NCBI RefSeq assembly: GCF_000017805.1
Contig: NC_009767.1
Location: forward strand, 1,054,001 to 1,118,000
Direction of reading: 5' to 3'
Origin: Roseiflexus castenholzii DSM 13941
GTDB taxonomy: Bacteria > Chloroflexota > Chloroflexia > Chloroflexales > Roseiflexaceae
Length of the DNA stretch: 64,000 nucleotides
The stretch's first letter is position 1; each line of letters begins with the position of its first letter. The notes beneath the pieces are model-generated. The model was not told the origin of the DNA. It was given only the letters and a program-made list of their open reading frames with translations, and did not search any database. Below are positions 33,455 through 41,939 of the stretch, piece by piece. The translations under genes and the position numbers were made by a program.

Positions 33455-34735
33455 TCATTCCGTTTCCATGCGCCCGACGACCAGGCTTCCCTGCGGTTGT
33501 TCGACCCGCTGCCGGATCATGGGCAGCAGCGCCGAACCGACGACCGTGATCGCCGCAGCAATCAGAATGCCTCCCAGATAGTATGGCGCTCCGGCGCCGA
33601 TGCTATCGAAGGTCACACCGGCGAAGATCGGACCGATGATCATCGCCAGGCTCGTCAGCGCCTGTGTGCCGCCGAGGGTCATGCCCTGCTCGTGAGCGGC
33701 GACCCGGCGTGAGATCAGGCTGGTGAGCGATGGCGTCGCCATACCACTCCCAATCGCCACCACGCCAATCACCGGAAAGAGCATCCAGGCCTGTGGCACA
33801 ACGGCGATCGCAACAAACCCGAGAGACATAAGCGCCATTCCGGCGATGACGAGCCGCGCTTCACCGAAAGCAAGCACCAGGCGACGGATGAGAACGCCCT
33901 GCATTAGAACGGCCAGCAACCCGACCAGCGTGAAGATCAACGCGTTGTCGAGCGGTCCAAACCCAAAGCGCACATCGCTGAACACAGCAAAATTGCTTTG
34001 CAGGCTGGCGAACGCCAGGTTGAGCATGAGCACACCGATCAGCAATGGCCGAATGCTTGCGCGCCGCAGCAGCGCGCTCACCCGCTCCAGCGGATTGACG
34101 CCACGCACCGACGTAACCGTTCGGCGCTCACGTGGCAGAGACTCTGGCAGGTTGAAGTAGCCGAAGCCCACATTCGCCAACGCCAGCCCCGCTGCAACAA
34201 ACGCGGGCAGCGCCAGATTGACCGTGCTCAACAACCCGCCGAGCGCCGGACCGAGCATGAACCCCAGACCGAACGCTGCCCCGATCATGCCCATCCCCTT
34301 CGCCCGCTCTTCGGGGGTGGTCACATCGGCAATATACGCCTGCGCGGTCGAGATGCTCGCCCCGGTAATACCGCTCAGAATACGGCCGAGAAAGAGGATT
34401 GCCAGAACGGTTTCAACTCCCAGGAACGAGAGATATTCCGCCATGCCGAACAACGTATACGAAAGGGCGCTGCCCACCAGACTGAGGAGCAGGATTGGCC
34501 GCCGTCCATACCGGTCGGAGAGGGCGCCGAGCACTGGTGCAAACAAGAACTGCATCAGTGCAAACGATGCCATTAACGCGCCGACAATCATTGCGCGGTT
34601 GGCTGCCAGCCATGGAATGCTCGACTGCTCCACGATTTTGACATAGTAGGGCATGAGCGGCAACACAATGCCGACGCCGAGGAGATCGATCAGCACCGTA
34701 AGGAAAATAAAGAGTCGTGGTGAACGCGATGTCAT
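33455..34735 (-). CDS. MFS drug-efflux transporter, TetA-like
   Basis: 426 residues, twelve predicted membrane helices. The loop 2-3 signature GALSDRYGRRPILLLSL is the major-facilitator motif A, and IDLLGVGIVLPLMPYY is typical of the TetA/DHA1 drug:H+ antiporter group. It exports an unknown compound. Start ATG 34735 follows AGAGGCA. An excellent promoter with an overlapping operator-like dyad lies just upstream, so it is probably repressed until an inducer binds a TetR-type protein. No such regulator gene is adjacent. Confidence 0.9.
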   Translation of the reverse strand: MTSRSPRLFIFLTVLIDLLGVGIVLPLMPYYVKIVEQSSIPWLAANRAMIVGALMASFALMQFLFAPVLGALSDRYGRRPILLLSLVGSALSYTLFGMAEYLSFLGVETVLAILFLGRILSGITGASISTAQAYIADVTTPEERAKGMGMIGAAFGLGFMLGPALGGLLSTVNLALPAFVAAGLALANVGFGYFNLPESLPRERRTVTSVRGVNPLERVSALLRRASIRPLLIGVLMLNLAFASLQSNFAVFSDVRFGFGPLDNALIFTLVGLLAVLMQGVLIRRLVLAFGEARLVIAGMALMSLGFVAIAVVPQAWMLFPVIGVVAIGSGMATPSLTSLISRRVAAHEQGMTLGGTQALTSLAMIIGPIFAGVTFDSIGAGAPYYLGGILIAAAITVVGSALLPMIRQRVEQPQGSLVVGRMETE

Positions 34736-34755
34736 AGGACCAATGCCTCTCTTGC

Positions 34756-34771
34756 TTGACTGTTCAGTAAA
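34756..34771. promoter_or_regulatory. TetR-type operator candidate upstream of the MFS gene
   Basis: TTGACTGTTCAGTAAA: imperfect 16-bp dyad with ACTG..CAGT core, just downstream of the expected transcription start, in the position typical of TetR-family repression. Confidence 0.5.
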
Positions 34772-34782
34772 CCTTCGTGGGT

Positions 34783-34811
34783 ATCATACTCCATCGCCAA
34801 TGTTTTGTCAA
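34783..34811 (-). promoter_or_regulatory. Strong sigma-70 promoter of the MFS gene
   Basis: Minus strand: TTGACA (34811-34806), exactly 17 bases, TATGAT (34788-34783). The best consensus match seen in the window; leader about 40-45 bases. Confidence 0.8.
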
Positions 34812-34936
34812 TACCTTGCAAAGAATTTGCAGGGGAAAACTCCCCCTCTCATGGCAGGAAGTATCCCTCTCCCGGCAGGGAACATATCACTGGTTTTCGC
34901 GGTGACGGCGCATCCTGGCTCGTATGAATACCAATG

Positions 34937-35085
34937 ATACCAATGACGCTTGAATCTGCCGCATGCTGGTCATTCCGCGCGCAGCGACTGGTCATTCCGA
35001 GCGCAGCGAGGAATCTGCGCGGGTCGTGCACCACTCCTCGCGCTGCTCGGGGTGACCATGCCGGATGGTCACAGGGAATTGGTAT
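34937..35085 (-). repeat. Dispersed ATACCAAT-ended element, copy 11 (inverted)
   Basis: A 149-bp inverted copy. Its outer left end is duplicated: ATACCAATG at 34928 is followed at once by ATACCAATG at 34937, which may mark an insertion or slippage scar. Confidence 0.9.
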
Positions 35086-35185
35086 GAGAGGGGCGAGGCG
35101 CGAGGGACGAGGCGCGAGGGGCGAGGCGAGGGGCGCGAGGGGCGCGAGGGGCGCGAGGGGCGCGAGGGGCGCGGGGCGCGGGGTG
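35086..35185 (-). repeat. G-rich minisatellite (C-rich on minus strand) between inverted copies
   Basis: 100 bases. The right half is a regular 9-mer GGGGCGCGA repeated about five times; the plus strand has closely spaced GGGG runs. It is the mirror of the C-rich spacers at 28 kb. Confidence 0.88.
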
Positions 35186-35334
35186 ATACCAATGACGCTT
35201 GAATCTGCCGCATGCTGGTCATTCCGCGCGCAGCGACTGGTCATTCCGAGCGCAGCGAGGAATCTGCGCGGGTCGCGCACCACTCCTCGCGCTGCTCGGG
35301 GTGACCATGCCGGATGGTCACAGGGAATTGGTAT
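35186..35334 (-). repeat. Dispersed ATACCAAT-ended element, copy 12 (inverted)
   Basis: A 149-bp inverted copy nearly identical to copy 11, forming a two-copy array with the G-rich spacer. Confidence 0.9.
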
Positions 35335-35383
35335 GATGGAAGGGTGCTGGCGCTGTTCATTTTTGCAGTCAGAATCTCTCGGC

Positions 35384-35414
35384 AAAAAAAACACAGCCCC
35401 CTTGGGGGCTGTGT
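35384..35414 (-). terminator. Strong intrinsic terminator of the 39-residue microprotein gene
   Basis: Minus strand: perfect 11-bp stem ACACAGCCCCC/GGGGGCTGTGT with a 2-base nominal loop, followed by eight T residues. It ends the leftward unit beginning near 35630. Confidence 0.88.
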
Positions 35415-35482
35415 CAAACAGCACAAACCAGGACTTTCCCGACCTCGATGGGCTGTCAGGCGATCACAATAGAACCGGCGAC

Positions 35483-35602
35483 CTATTCCTCTGTGGACTG
35501 CGTTTCAGGATTCGTCACCCACGTATACGCCAGCGACACAACCAGGGGGAGGAACGCAACCAGAACGAACATGAGCATGAAGGTTGCAACTATCCAGTTC
35601 AT
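35483..35602 (-). CDS. 39-residue single-pass membrane microprotein
   Basis: ATG 35602 follows TGGAGG with a 6-base gap. The product has a hydrophobic span of about 25 residues (IVATFMLMFVLVAFLPLVVSL) and an acidic tail NPETQSTEE. A TATAAT lies 35 bases upstream and a strong terminator follows, so this is a complete small gene. It resembles the 32-residue protein at 6366 in design but not clearly in sequence. Family unknown. Confidence 0.72.
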   Translation of the reverse strand: MNWIVATFMLMFVLVAFLPLVVSLAYTWVTNPETQSTEE

Positions 35603-35636
35603 AGAAAAACCTCCATTGAGATCACCGCCACTCCTG

Positions 35637-35665
35637 ATTATACGACATCTTGACCAAAGTTGGAA
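35637..35665 (-). promoter_or_regulatory. Promoter of the 39-residue microprotein gene
   Basis: Minus strand: TATAAT at 35642-35637 with TTCCAA 17 bases upstream (35665-35660). The -10 is perfect and the -35 weak. Confidence 0.6.
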
Positions 35666-35723
35666 GCGCGAACAGGCGTAACATAGGTTGCGACTTCGAT
35701 ATACAAATCCTCCACATTATCAT

Positions 35724-36332
35724 TCACTCCACCGGTATGAGCCAGACCACGCCTTCGAGCGATTGCTGCGCTGCCCAACCCGTTCCGGCGCGTCCTTCGA
35801 CCCGCCACCAGATATACTGATCGGCAAGAACCGGTCCTTCCAGGATGCGCACACGCTCCCCTTCTGCGAACGCCACTCGTACCGGCGCTTTCAAGCCTGG
35901 CGCGGCGCGTCCGCGCAGGGCGCGTCCCTCGGTGTTCGCCACCTGTGCAAATCCATTGACGCGCAGGGTCACTACAACCGGCTCAGGCGTTGCTTCTGGC
36001 GTAGCAGTGGGAAACAGCGGTGTGCGCGTGGGACGCGCCGTTGCGGTTACAACCGTGTCGGTGGCGGGCATTGCGAGGAGGGCAGCGTCGGTCTTTTCGT
36101 TGTTGCGCCAGATGCCGCCAATGATGACGATCAGGGCAATGGTAAGCGTTGCTCCCCCAATCAGCACCGCATGGCGACCAGGCAACAACGTAGTCCAGAA
36201 CGGGCGGCGCATACGGCGACGCGCCTGATCGTAGCCTCGGCGGTAGTGGTAGTAATGCTGGTAATAGAACGGGTGCAACTCACCGCGCTCAGCGTCCGCC
36301 ACCCCTCGTTCGTACATGTCTTCGCTGCTCAT
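35724..36332 (-). CDS. Membrane-anchored SH3b-domain protein
   Basis: 202 residues. The N-terminal cytoplasmic part is rich in Tyr, His and Arg (YYQHYYHYRRGYDQARRRMRR). One membrane span follows (AVLIGGATLTIALIVIIGGIW), then a Thr/Pro-rich linker and a C-terminal bacterial SH3-like domain (RVNGFAQVANTEGRALRGR to WWRVEGRAGTGWAAQQ). SH3b domains bind cell-wall or protein ligands outside the cell. ATG 36332 is the nearest reasonable start; 36386 is possible. Confidence 0.75.
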   Translation of the reverse strand: MSSEDMYERGVADAERGELHPFYYQHYYHYRRGYDQARRRMRRPFWTTLLPGRHAVLIGGATLTIALIVIIGGIWRNNEKTDAALLAMPATDTVVTATARPTRTPLFPTATPEATPEPVVVTLRVNGFAQVANTEGRALRGRAAPGLKAPVRVAFAEGERVRILEGPVLADQYIWWRVEGRAGTGWAAQQSLEGVVWLIPVE

Positions 36333-36657
36333 TGGCTTTCGTGAAGCGCGCGACCAGCGCCATCGTTTGTGCCAGGCCTCCACCATGCACGACCATTGGC
36401 GAACACACCAGGCGACCGTGGTGTGAACGTTCACAGTCTCGCCCCTGCACAGACGTGTCCATCAGCGACGAACCTTTGCGCGCTCATGCGACCACGCTGT
36501 GACCGCGTCCATTCGCCGGCAGGCGCCGATCATACTCCTGTCATGAGCATTGTGTCCGCATCGGGTCCTACTGCCACAGATCTGCGCAAGCGCACCTGCC
36601 TCTCGCCGCTCATCGCTCGCCTCGCAAGCGCACCGCAGCACGGGGATGTCATCTGTC
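36333..36657. other. Intergenic stretch upstream of the SH3b gene
   Basis: 325 bases between an SCP2 gene and the SH3b gene, with no credible gene. It holds the palindrome at 36422-36435. Confidence 0.4.
36422..36435. promoter_or_regulatory. Perfect palindrome TGTGAACGTTCACA
   Basis: A 14-bp perfect dyad 90 bases upstream of the SH3b gene start. TGTGA/TCACA half-sites separated by four bases resemble, but are closer than, CRP/FNR sites (six-base gap). Likely an operator for an unidentified factor. Confidence 0.5.
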
Positions 36658-37092
36658 CTATGTCAACACAAGATCGGCGCGTCCCATCTCGCGCAACAGG
36701 CGCGGATACATTTCGTACATAGGCTCAACAGCGGGCAACAACTTGAGTATTTTGGGGATGGGACCCTTAGCAATAATCTGACGCCGCGCCAGCGCGGTCA
36801 TCAGGTTGATTTTGCCGTGCCAGAACTGATGGGCAATGTCGGCTTTCATACTCATTTCGACATCCGGCTTCAACCCGGTATCGTCACCCCACAAAACATC
36901 GAAATACGCCCCTGGTTGTGTTGGCGGCGCAGCGGCGTTAATCGTCACTACTGCGCGCGGATCTTCGTAGCGGAACTGGATCACGAGATGCGAGTCGCGG
37001 ATCTTCGGCGCAATGCGAGCGTCGCACTTCGCCTGATCATACAATGTACTCAGACACTGATGAAGCTCGGCATAGTCCTTGAACACAGGCAT
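36658..37092 (-). CDS. SCP2 sterol-binding-fold protein
   Basis: 144 residues, single SCP2 domain. Visible core strands are LVIQFRYEDPRAVVTINA and a central region GLKPDVEMSMKADIAHQFWHGKINLMTALARRQI, where the family keeps its hydrophobic lipid-binding tunnel. It probably binds a lipid or acyl chain. ATG 37092 was chosen because AGGAGGAAGAGG lies just before it. Confidence 0.88.
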   Translation of the reverse strand: MPVFKDYAELHQCLSTLYDQAKCDARIAPKIRDSHLVIQFRYEDPRAVVTINAAAPPTQPGAYFDVLWGDDTGLKPDVEMSMKADIAHQFWHGKINLMTALARRQIIAKGPIPKILKLLPAVEPMYEMYPRLLREMGRADLVLT

Positions 37093-37274
37093 ACCTCTTC
37101 CTCCTGAAGGCATTGTGTCGAATTGGGGTGCGCATGATTATAACATACCGCTGCCAATATCATGTGAGGCGCGCCTGTGTGGAGATGGTCGGGGCGCATT
37201 AGGGGCGCGTGGAGGGGCACGGAGGGACCTATCGCGGGCGCGTCCACGGACAGGGAGAAAGTTGTTCTAACCTC

Positions 37275-38477
37275 CTAGCCCCTCCCATGCTCAAGCACAC
37301 CTGCGGAAGCCGATTCATCGGGTTGCATATGGCGCTGCCAGCGTCTGCCGAGCAACCCCGTCCGACCAACATACCAGATCATCGTTCCGAGACGAACGCC
37401 AAACCGATCAATGAAATACTGACGACCGAGGCTGATCTGATAATGCTCACGGGCGCGCGCGATGAGGTCCGCGATCTCTGCGGCCTCGTCACTCTCGATT
37501 GGCGCTTCTGCGTCCTTCGGCACGAAGAAGCGCACTTCATCCAGCCCGAAGGTTGCCGACATATCAACAACCGCCGGGATCGAGGGGTAGTGTGGATCGA
37601 GGGCGATGCGCCCATGGACGCGCATTCCCAGGTCGCGCGCCTGCCGCACGGTGGCAATCAGTGCATCGCGTTCATGCTTCGCATCGAGGACCGAGAGCGC
37701 CGCAAATTCAAACGTCAACGCCTCGCAACCGGAGCGCTGCATTGCTTCTATCAGGCTGCCGGTCAGGTGCGAGTGCGACACGCGACCTTCCCATTTGATG
37801 CCCAGGTGCATAGAGGAGATCTGCGATAAGAAGGCGTACAGCCAATCGCGGTCGTCGGTGAGCGCCAGCCCCTCAAGAAGAACGTGACGCACGCCGTGTT
37901 CCTGAACGATGGATCGGAGTTCGGCGCCCAGCAGTGCAGGCTGCCGAAAGACACGGGCGCCATCTCTGGAAACTCGCCCAATCAAGACGGTTGTGCATAA
38001 CTCATCTTCTGGCGTAACCAGCGGGTACTGTTCGAGCGGCAGCAGATGACGGGCTGGAAAGGGCAGGTTGTCGAGCGATTCATCGAGCGCCAGCAGCCCG
38101 CATGCAACCAGATTCTTGATATCGGATGCATGCGGCAGCAGTCGATTGAGTTCAGCGAGCGCTCGCGAAGCGAGCCATGGAGGGAGATGATTGCGTACCC
38201 CCAGCGTCAGCGGCAACACCAGCCCTGTGGTTCGCAATCGTTCTGTAGGACCTATCGCATCCGCGACGCTATCGGCAGCGACAATGGTGATCTGGGGTCG
38301 AAATGCGCGCACCGCATCAATGTGGCTCGTGTGCAGATCACTGCGATGGAGCGCCAGATCATACACTCGAATGATATGGCGCTGCTGCTCGAGAAATGCC
38401 GCCAGGTAGCACAACGGCAAGGGGGGCGTTGCGCGCGACTCATCCAGAGGTGGCAGGGCAACCAGAGCGATCTTCAC
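37275..38477 (-). CDS. B12-binding-like/radical SAM-fold protein without the Fe-S cysteines
   Basis: 400 residues. The N-terminal 130 residues resemble a B12-binding Rossmann domain (MKIALVALPPL). The next segment (PFPARHLLPLEQYPLVTPEDELCTTVLIGRVSRDGARVF) aligns by shape with the start of radical SAM domains, where SRGCPYRCxxC is expected. Here no CxxxCxxC is present in the whole protein, so no 4Fe-4S cluster can form. Downstream barrel motifs remain (VRHVLLEGLALTDDRDWLYAF, GCEALTFEFAALSVLDA). It is therefore likely a pseudoenzyme or scaffold. Start codon GTG 38477 follows GAGGGAA. Confidence 0.7.
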   Translation of the reverse strand: MKIALVALPPLDESRATPPLPLCYLAAFLEQQRHIIRVYDLALHRSDLHTSHIDAVRAFRPQITIVAADSVADAIGPTERLRTTGLVLPLTLGVRNHLPPWLASRALAELNRLLPHASDIKNLVACGLLALDESLDNLPFPARHLLPLEQYPLVTPEDELCTTVLIGRVSRDGARVFRQPALLGAELRSIVQEHGVRHVLLEGLALTDDRDWLYAFLSQISSMHLGIKWEGRVSHSHLTGSLIEAMQRSGCEALTFEFAALSVLDAKHERDALIATVRQARDLGMRVHGRIALDPHYPSIPAVVDMSATFGLDEVRFFVPKDAEAPIESDEAAEIADLIARAREHYQISLGRQYFIDRFGVRLGTMIWYVGRTGLLGRRWQRHMQPDESASAGVLEHGRG

Positions 38478-38596
38478 GATTCCCTCGACCGCAGAATTCC
38501 GGCGATGATGATACCGGCGCCAGACTGATCAGAGTATAGTCGAGATAGTTGAGGGATGAATGAATCTCCGGCATTTGACGGTAAAAGAAATGTAAC

Positions 38597-40765
38597 TTAC
38601 CCGGCAATGTGGTTTTCATCGACTGCCAGCGGCAACGTGAACGTAAATGTTGTCCCAACGCCTTCTTCGCTTTCGACCCAGATGCGCCCGCCGTGACCTT
38701 CGACAATCTGCTGACAGATAGCCAGCCCCAGACCCATATGGGTTCCCTGAGCGCGGCGGTGCTTCGCTACCTGATAGAAACGCTGAAAGATCTTGCCCAG
38801 TTCGCTGGATGGAATGCCAATCCCTGTATCGGAGACGCGCACCCACACTTCTTGATCATGAACGTCGGCGGATATCTTGATCGTACCACCCGCTGGCGTT
38901 GCCTTCATCGCATTTTCGATCAGATTGGTCAACACCTGACCAATGCGCTGGTTATCGAACCGACACAGTGGCAGATGTGGCGTCTCGTTGACGAGTGACA
39001 GTTGCTGCTGTTCAGCTTGCAGGCTCAATCGGCTCACCGTTCCCGCAATGAGCAGCGAAAGATCGCCGACATCGGGGTGCAGTGCCAGGCGTCCGGCTTT
39101 GAAGCGGTTGTATTCCAGCAATTCGGACACGCGCCCGCTCAACTGCTCAATCTGCTCATCGGCCATTGACAGGAAATCCTTCTGCAACGCCGTCAGCGGA
39201 CCTGCGCGCCCTTGCAGCACCAGTTTGACGAAGCCATTGAGTGTATGGAGCGGGTTGCGCAGTTCATGCGACACCATCGAAATAAAATCCATGCGCGCGC
39301 GCTCTTCCGCTTTGTGATCGGTGATGTCGTGCAGCACAATCGCTGTCAGATTGGGCAGATCGTCGTTCATGCGCACCCGTGACGCAACAGCCTGGTAGAC
39401 GATGCACCCTTCCTCACACTCCGGGTCGCCAACGATCCATTCAGGCGACGCCACCGGGCGACCGTCGTCGGAGAGGCGGCTTGCCAGTTCGCGCATGCGT
39501 TCCAGCCAGGGCTGCGACGCCGTTTGGTCATCGAGGAGCGCCTGCCCAACCGGATTGGCCAGCACGACATTGTTCTCGGTATCGAGCACGACCAATCCGT
39601 CATTGATGTCACGGAGCACTGCCTGGAGCAGGTGCTGCTGTCGGCGCAGCTGACTGTGCAATTCAGCATTGCCAATCGCAATGCCGGCCTGAGCGGCGAA
39701 TGCCGAGAGATGGCGCGCATCACTGCTGGAGAAGGCTGCGAATGTGGCACTCACGACGGTGAGTGCGCCGCGCGGCGGACCATCGCCGACGAAGAGGGGG
39801 ACGCAAATGATCGAACGCAGCCCGATCTTGCTCATCTCTCCAAGATCGGGGTCGAGCGCTGAGTCGGCAATCACGGCTGGCGTCTGATCACGCATGACGC
39901 GGCGAATGATCGGTTCGACCCATTGCGCCTGGAGTTGACCATCGCGCGCATACATGCGGTTGTTCCACGAGCCATCGGTCTTCAGCGTGAGCACGACCGC
40001 ATGGGTGCGTTCGCCGCCAAACGTCTGCACAGTGCTATCCAGAATCTGCTCCAGCACATCGTCGAGACTGAGGGTGCTGGTGATGGCGCGCAACCCTTCT
40101 TCGAGCGCGTGGCGCTCACGCATGCGCATCCGCAGTTCATTCGCCAGATGCTCGAGTTCTTCGACGCGCGCTTCGCGCGTGTTCCGCTCGCGTTGCAACT
40201 CGCTCCGCAACTGATGGATCGACGCCTGTTGCCGCGCGCTCGCCAGAACGGCGACGATGCCGCATCCCAGACTCCCCGCAAGAATGCTGGCTGCACCCCA
40301 CTGCTCCCCTGGCGTCAGCGCCGTATTGCCGGTCCGGTTCAGCAGCGACTGGAACAAGAAGATCGGTCCCAGCACAAACACGATCATCGTTGTCGCCTGG
40401 TTGCGACGGTACCCGGCGACGGCGCGCCATGCAATGAGCACATACACCGGCAGAAAGTGCAACAGTGAGGTGGGGTTGCTGATCACGACAATGCTCAGCG
40501 CCGCGTCGACCAGGATCGACGCCCAATCGGCATGTGGCAATCGCGCGGCATTGCCGGTAGGACGGCCATACGCCATCCAGAACAGGAACAAGTGGACCGC
40601 TGCATACCCGATCAGCGCCATCCAGAGTGTGTCGGGAAGCGCAGCGAGCGATAGCCACAGAACCAGCGCGAGCGCAGGCACAGGCGCAAAAAGATGCGTG
40701 AGATGTTCGCGGCGTTCAACCAGCCAATAGGGCAACTGCCGGGTCAGGGTCTCTCCAGCGATCAT
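38597..40765 (-). CDS. Membrane sensor histidine kinase with GAF and PAS domains
   Basis: 722 residues. An N-terminal membrane domain of five or six helices (about 30-175) is followed by a coiled coil (about 180-240), GAF (about 240-390), PAS-like (about 395-490), HisKA with SHELRNPLHTL, and HATPase_c (N box QVLTNLIENAMKA, SDTGIGIPSSE, MGLGLAICQQIVEGHGG). ATG 40765 follows GTGAGGATG. It starts 53 bases after the OmpR-type regulator stops, so both form one two-component operon. The input is unknown; the membrane domain lacks a large outside loop. Confidence 0.92.
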   Translation of the reverse strand: MIAGETLTRQLPYWLVERREHLTHLFAPVPALALVLWLSLAALPDTLWMALIGYAAVHLFLFWMAYGRPTGNAARLPHADWASILVDAALSIVVISNPTSLLHFLPVYVLIAWRAVAGYRRNQATTMIVFVLGPIFLFQSLLNRTGNTALTPGEQWGAASILAGSLGCGIVAVLASARQQASIHQLRSELQRERNTREARVEELEHLANELRMRMRERHALEEGLRAITSTLSLDDVLEQILDSTVQTFGGERTHAVVLTLKTDGSWNNRMYARDGQLQAQWVEPIIRRVMRDQTPAVIADSALDPDLGEMSKIGLRSIICVPLFVGDGPPRGALTVVSATFAAFSSSDARHLSAFAAQAGIAIGNAELHSQLRRQQHLLQAVLRDINDGLVVLDTENNVVLANPVGQALLDDQTASQPWLERMRELASRLSDDGRPVASPEWIVGDPECEEGCIVYQAVASRVRMNDDLPNLTAIVLHDITDHKAEERARMDFISMVSHELRNPLHTLNGFVKLVLQGRAGPLTALQKDFLSMADEQIEQLSGRVSELLEYNRFKAGRLALHPDVGDLSLLIAGTVSRLSLQAEQQQLSLVNETPHLPLCRFDNQRIGQVLTNLIENAMKATPAGGTIKISADVHDQEVWVRVSDTGIGIPSSELGKIFQRFYQVAKHRRAQGTHMGLGLAICQQIVEGHGGRIWVESEEGVGTTFTFTLPLAVDENHIAG

Positions 40766-40817
40766 GACGGCATCCTCACGATAGGAGCGAACACGCACGG
40801 CGCGCAGTGCAACAACC

Positions 40818-41498
40818 TTATGCTTCGAATTTGTACCCCAGATTACGCACCGTCAACACATGACGCGGGTGTTCAGGGTCGCGCTCAATCTTGGTGCGCA
40901 GGCGACGAATGTAGACGGCTACCAGATTGCTTTCGCCTTCGCAGTCGTACCCCCAGACTTTATTCAGAATCTGGCTGGTATTCAGTACTCGCCCGGAGTT
41001 CTTCATCAAATAGTAGAGCAGGCGAAACTCCAGCGGCGTCAGTTCGACGATCCGGCCATCGGCGAACAGCACCTTGTGCTCGACCGGGTCGAGCGTAATG
41101 TCTCCATGGCTCAGGCGCGCCGAGGGGTTAAGCATGTCGCTGTTGCGCCGCCGCAGCACGGCTTCCACCCGCGCCAGCAACTCTGACGGCTCGAAGGGTT
41201 TGACCAGATAATCATCGCCGCCAATCTGCAAGCCTGTCACCCGATCCTGTAACTGCGAACGAGCGGAGAGGAAAATGATCGGGACATCCGACGTGCGCCG
41301 AATCTGCCGGCACACATCGAAACCATTCGTCTTCGGCATCATGACATCGAGCAGAATGAGATCCGGGTTGTACTGTTCGACCGATTGCAGGATGGAGGGA
41401 CCATCGTAGGCTTTAATGACTTTGTAGCCTGCCTCTTCAAGGAGAAATGCAGTCAGTTTGACATTGGGCAGATCATCATCGGCAACCAGGATATACAT
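40818..41498 (-). CDS. OmpR/PhoB-family response regulator
   Basis: 226 residues. Receiver domain 1-120 with acidic pocket DDD at 7-9, phospho-acceptor Asp51 in LILLDVMMP, and Lys in VKPFEPSEL near 100. A winged-helix DNA-binding domain (about 125-226) has GRVLNTSQILNKVWGYD and the C-terminal hairpin VRNLGYKFEA. It is the partner of the kinase immediately downstream. Targets are unknown. Confidence 0.94.
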   Translation of the reverse strand: MYILVADDDLPNVKLTAFLLEEAGYKVIKAYDGPSILQSVEQYNPDLILLDVMMPKTNGFDVCRQIRRTSDVPIIFLSARSQLQDRVTGLQIGGDDYLVKPFEPSELLARVEAVLRRRNSDMLNPSARLSHGDITLDPVEHKVLFADGRIVELTPLEFRLLYYLMKNSGRVLNTSQILNKVWGYDCEGESNLVAVYIRRLRTKIERDPEHPRHVLTVRNLGYKFEA

Positions 41499-41939
41499 AC
41501 GTCTGTTCCTCTCTTCATACTGTCACAAACCCTGGGGAGAGGGGAGACAACCGCGGTCTTCCCTCTTGTGTGCGCTTGGTCATTGGTCGTATCGCAGTGC
41601 TGTACCGCTCTCTACAATATGAACAGCATGTTTTCCAGAAAAGTTACGCGGCGGGGGCGAGTTACAAACAGTTCATACCCTTTTGCGAGGACTGAGGACG
41701 AAGAACCGAGAACGACTGCGAGTCCTTCCGCGCGCATCCGTCGCGATCCGTGTCGATCCGCGTTCCATTGCTCACCACGCTCCTGAGCGGAACAGGGAAC
41801 CGTCGATCGCCTCTTGCTCCCTGCTTCTGTCCTTGGGCGCCTTCCCACGTTCACCTTACACCGCGCGCCTGTTGGGGATGCGACCATCTCATCTTCGCAT
41901 GGCGCATGTCGCCCTCTTTCTGCTATAATGATACTGATT
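41499..41939. other. Divergent intergenic region with degenerate repeats
   Basis: 441 bases. 41691-41722 holds GAGGACTGAGGACGAAGAACC-like units related to the GAGAACY heptamers; 41725-41765 holds ATCCGTCGCGATCCGTGTCGA-like words. No credible gene. An extended -10 lies at 41921. Confidence 0.5.
41921..41929 (+). promoter_or_regulatory. Extended -10 directly before the first DUF2085 gene
   Basis: TGCTATAAT, with TATAAT at 41924-41929 and only 10 bases to the ATG at 41940. If used, the transcript would be leaderless or nearly so. Confidence 0.5.
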
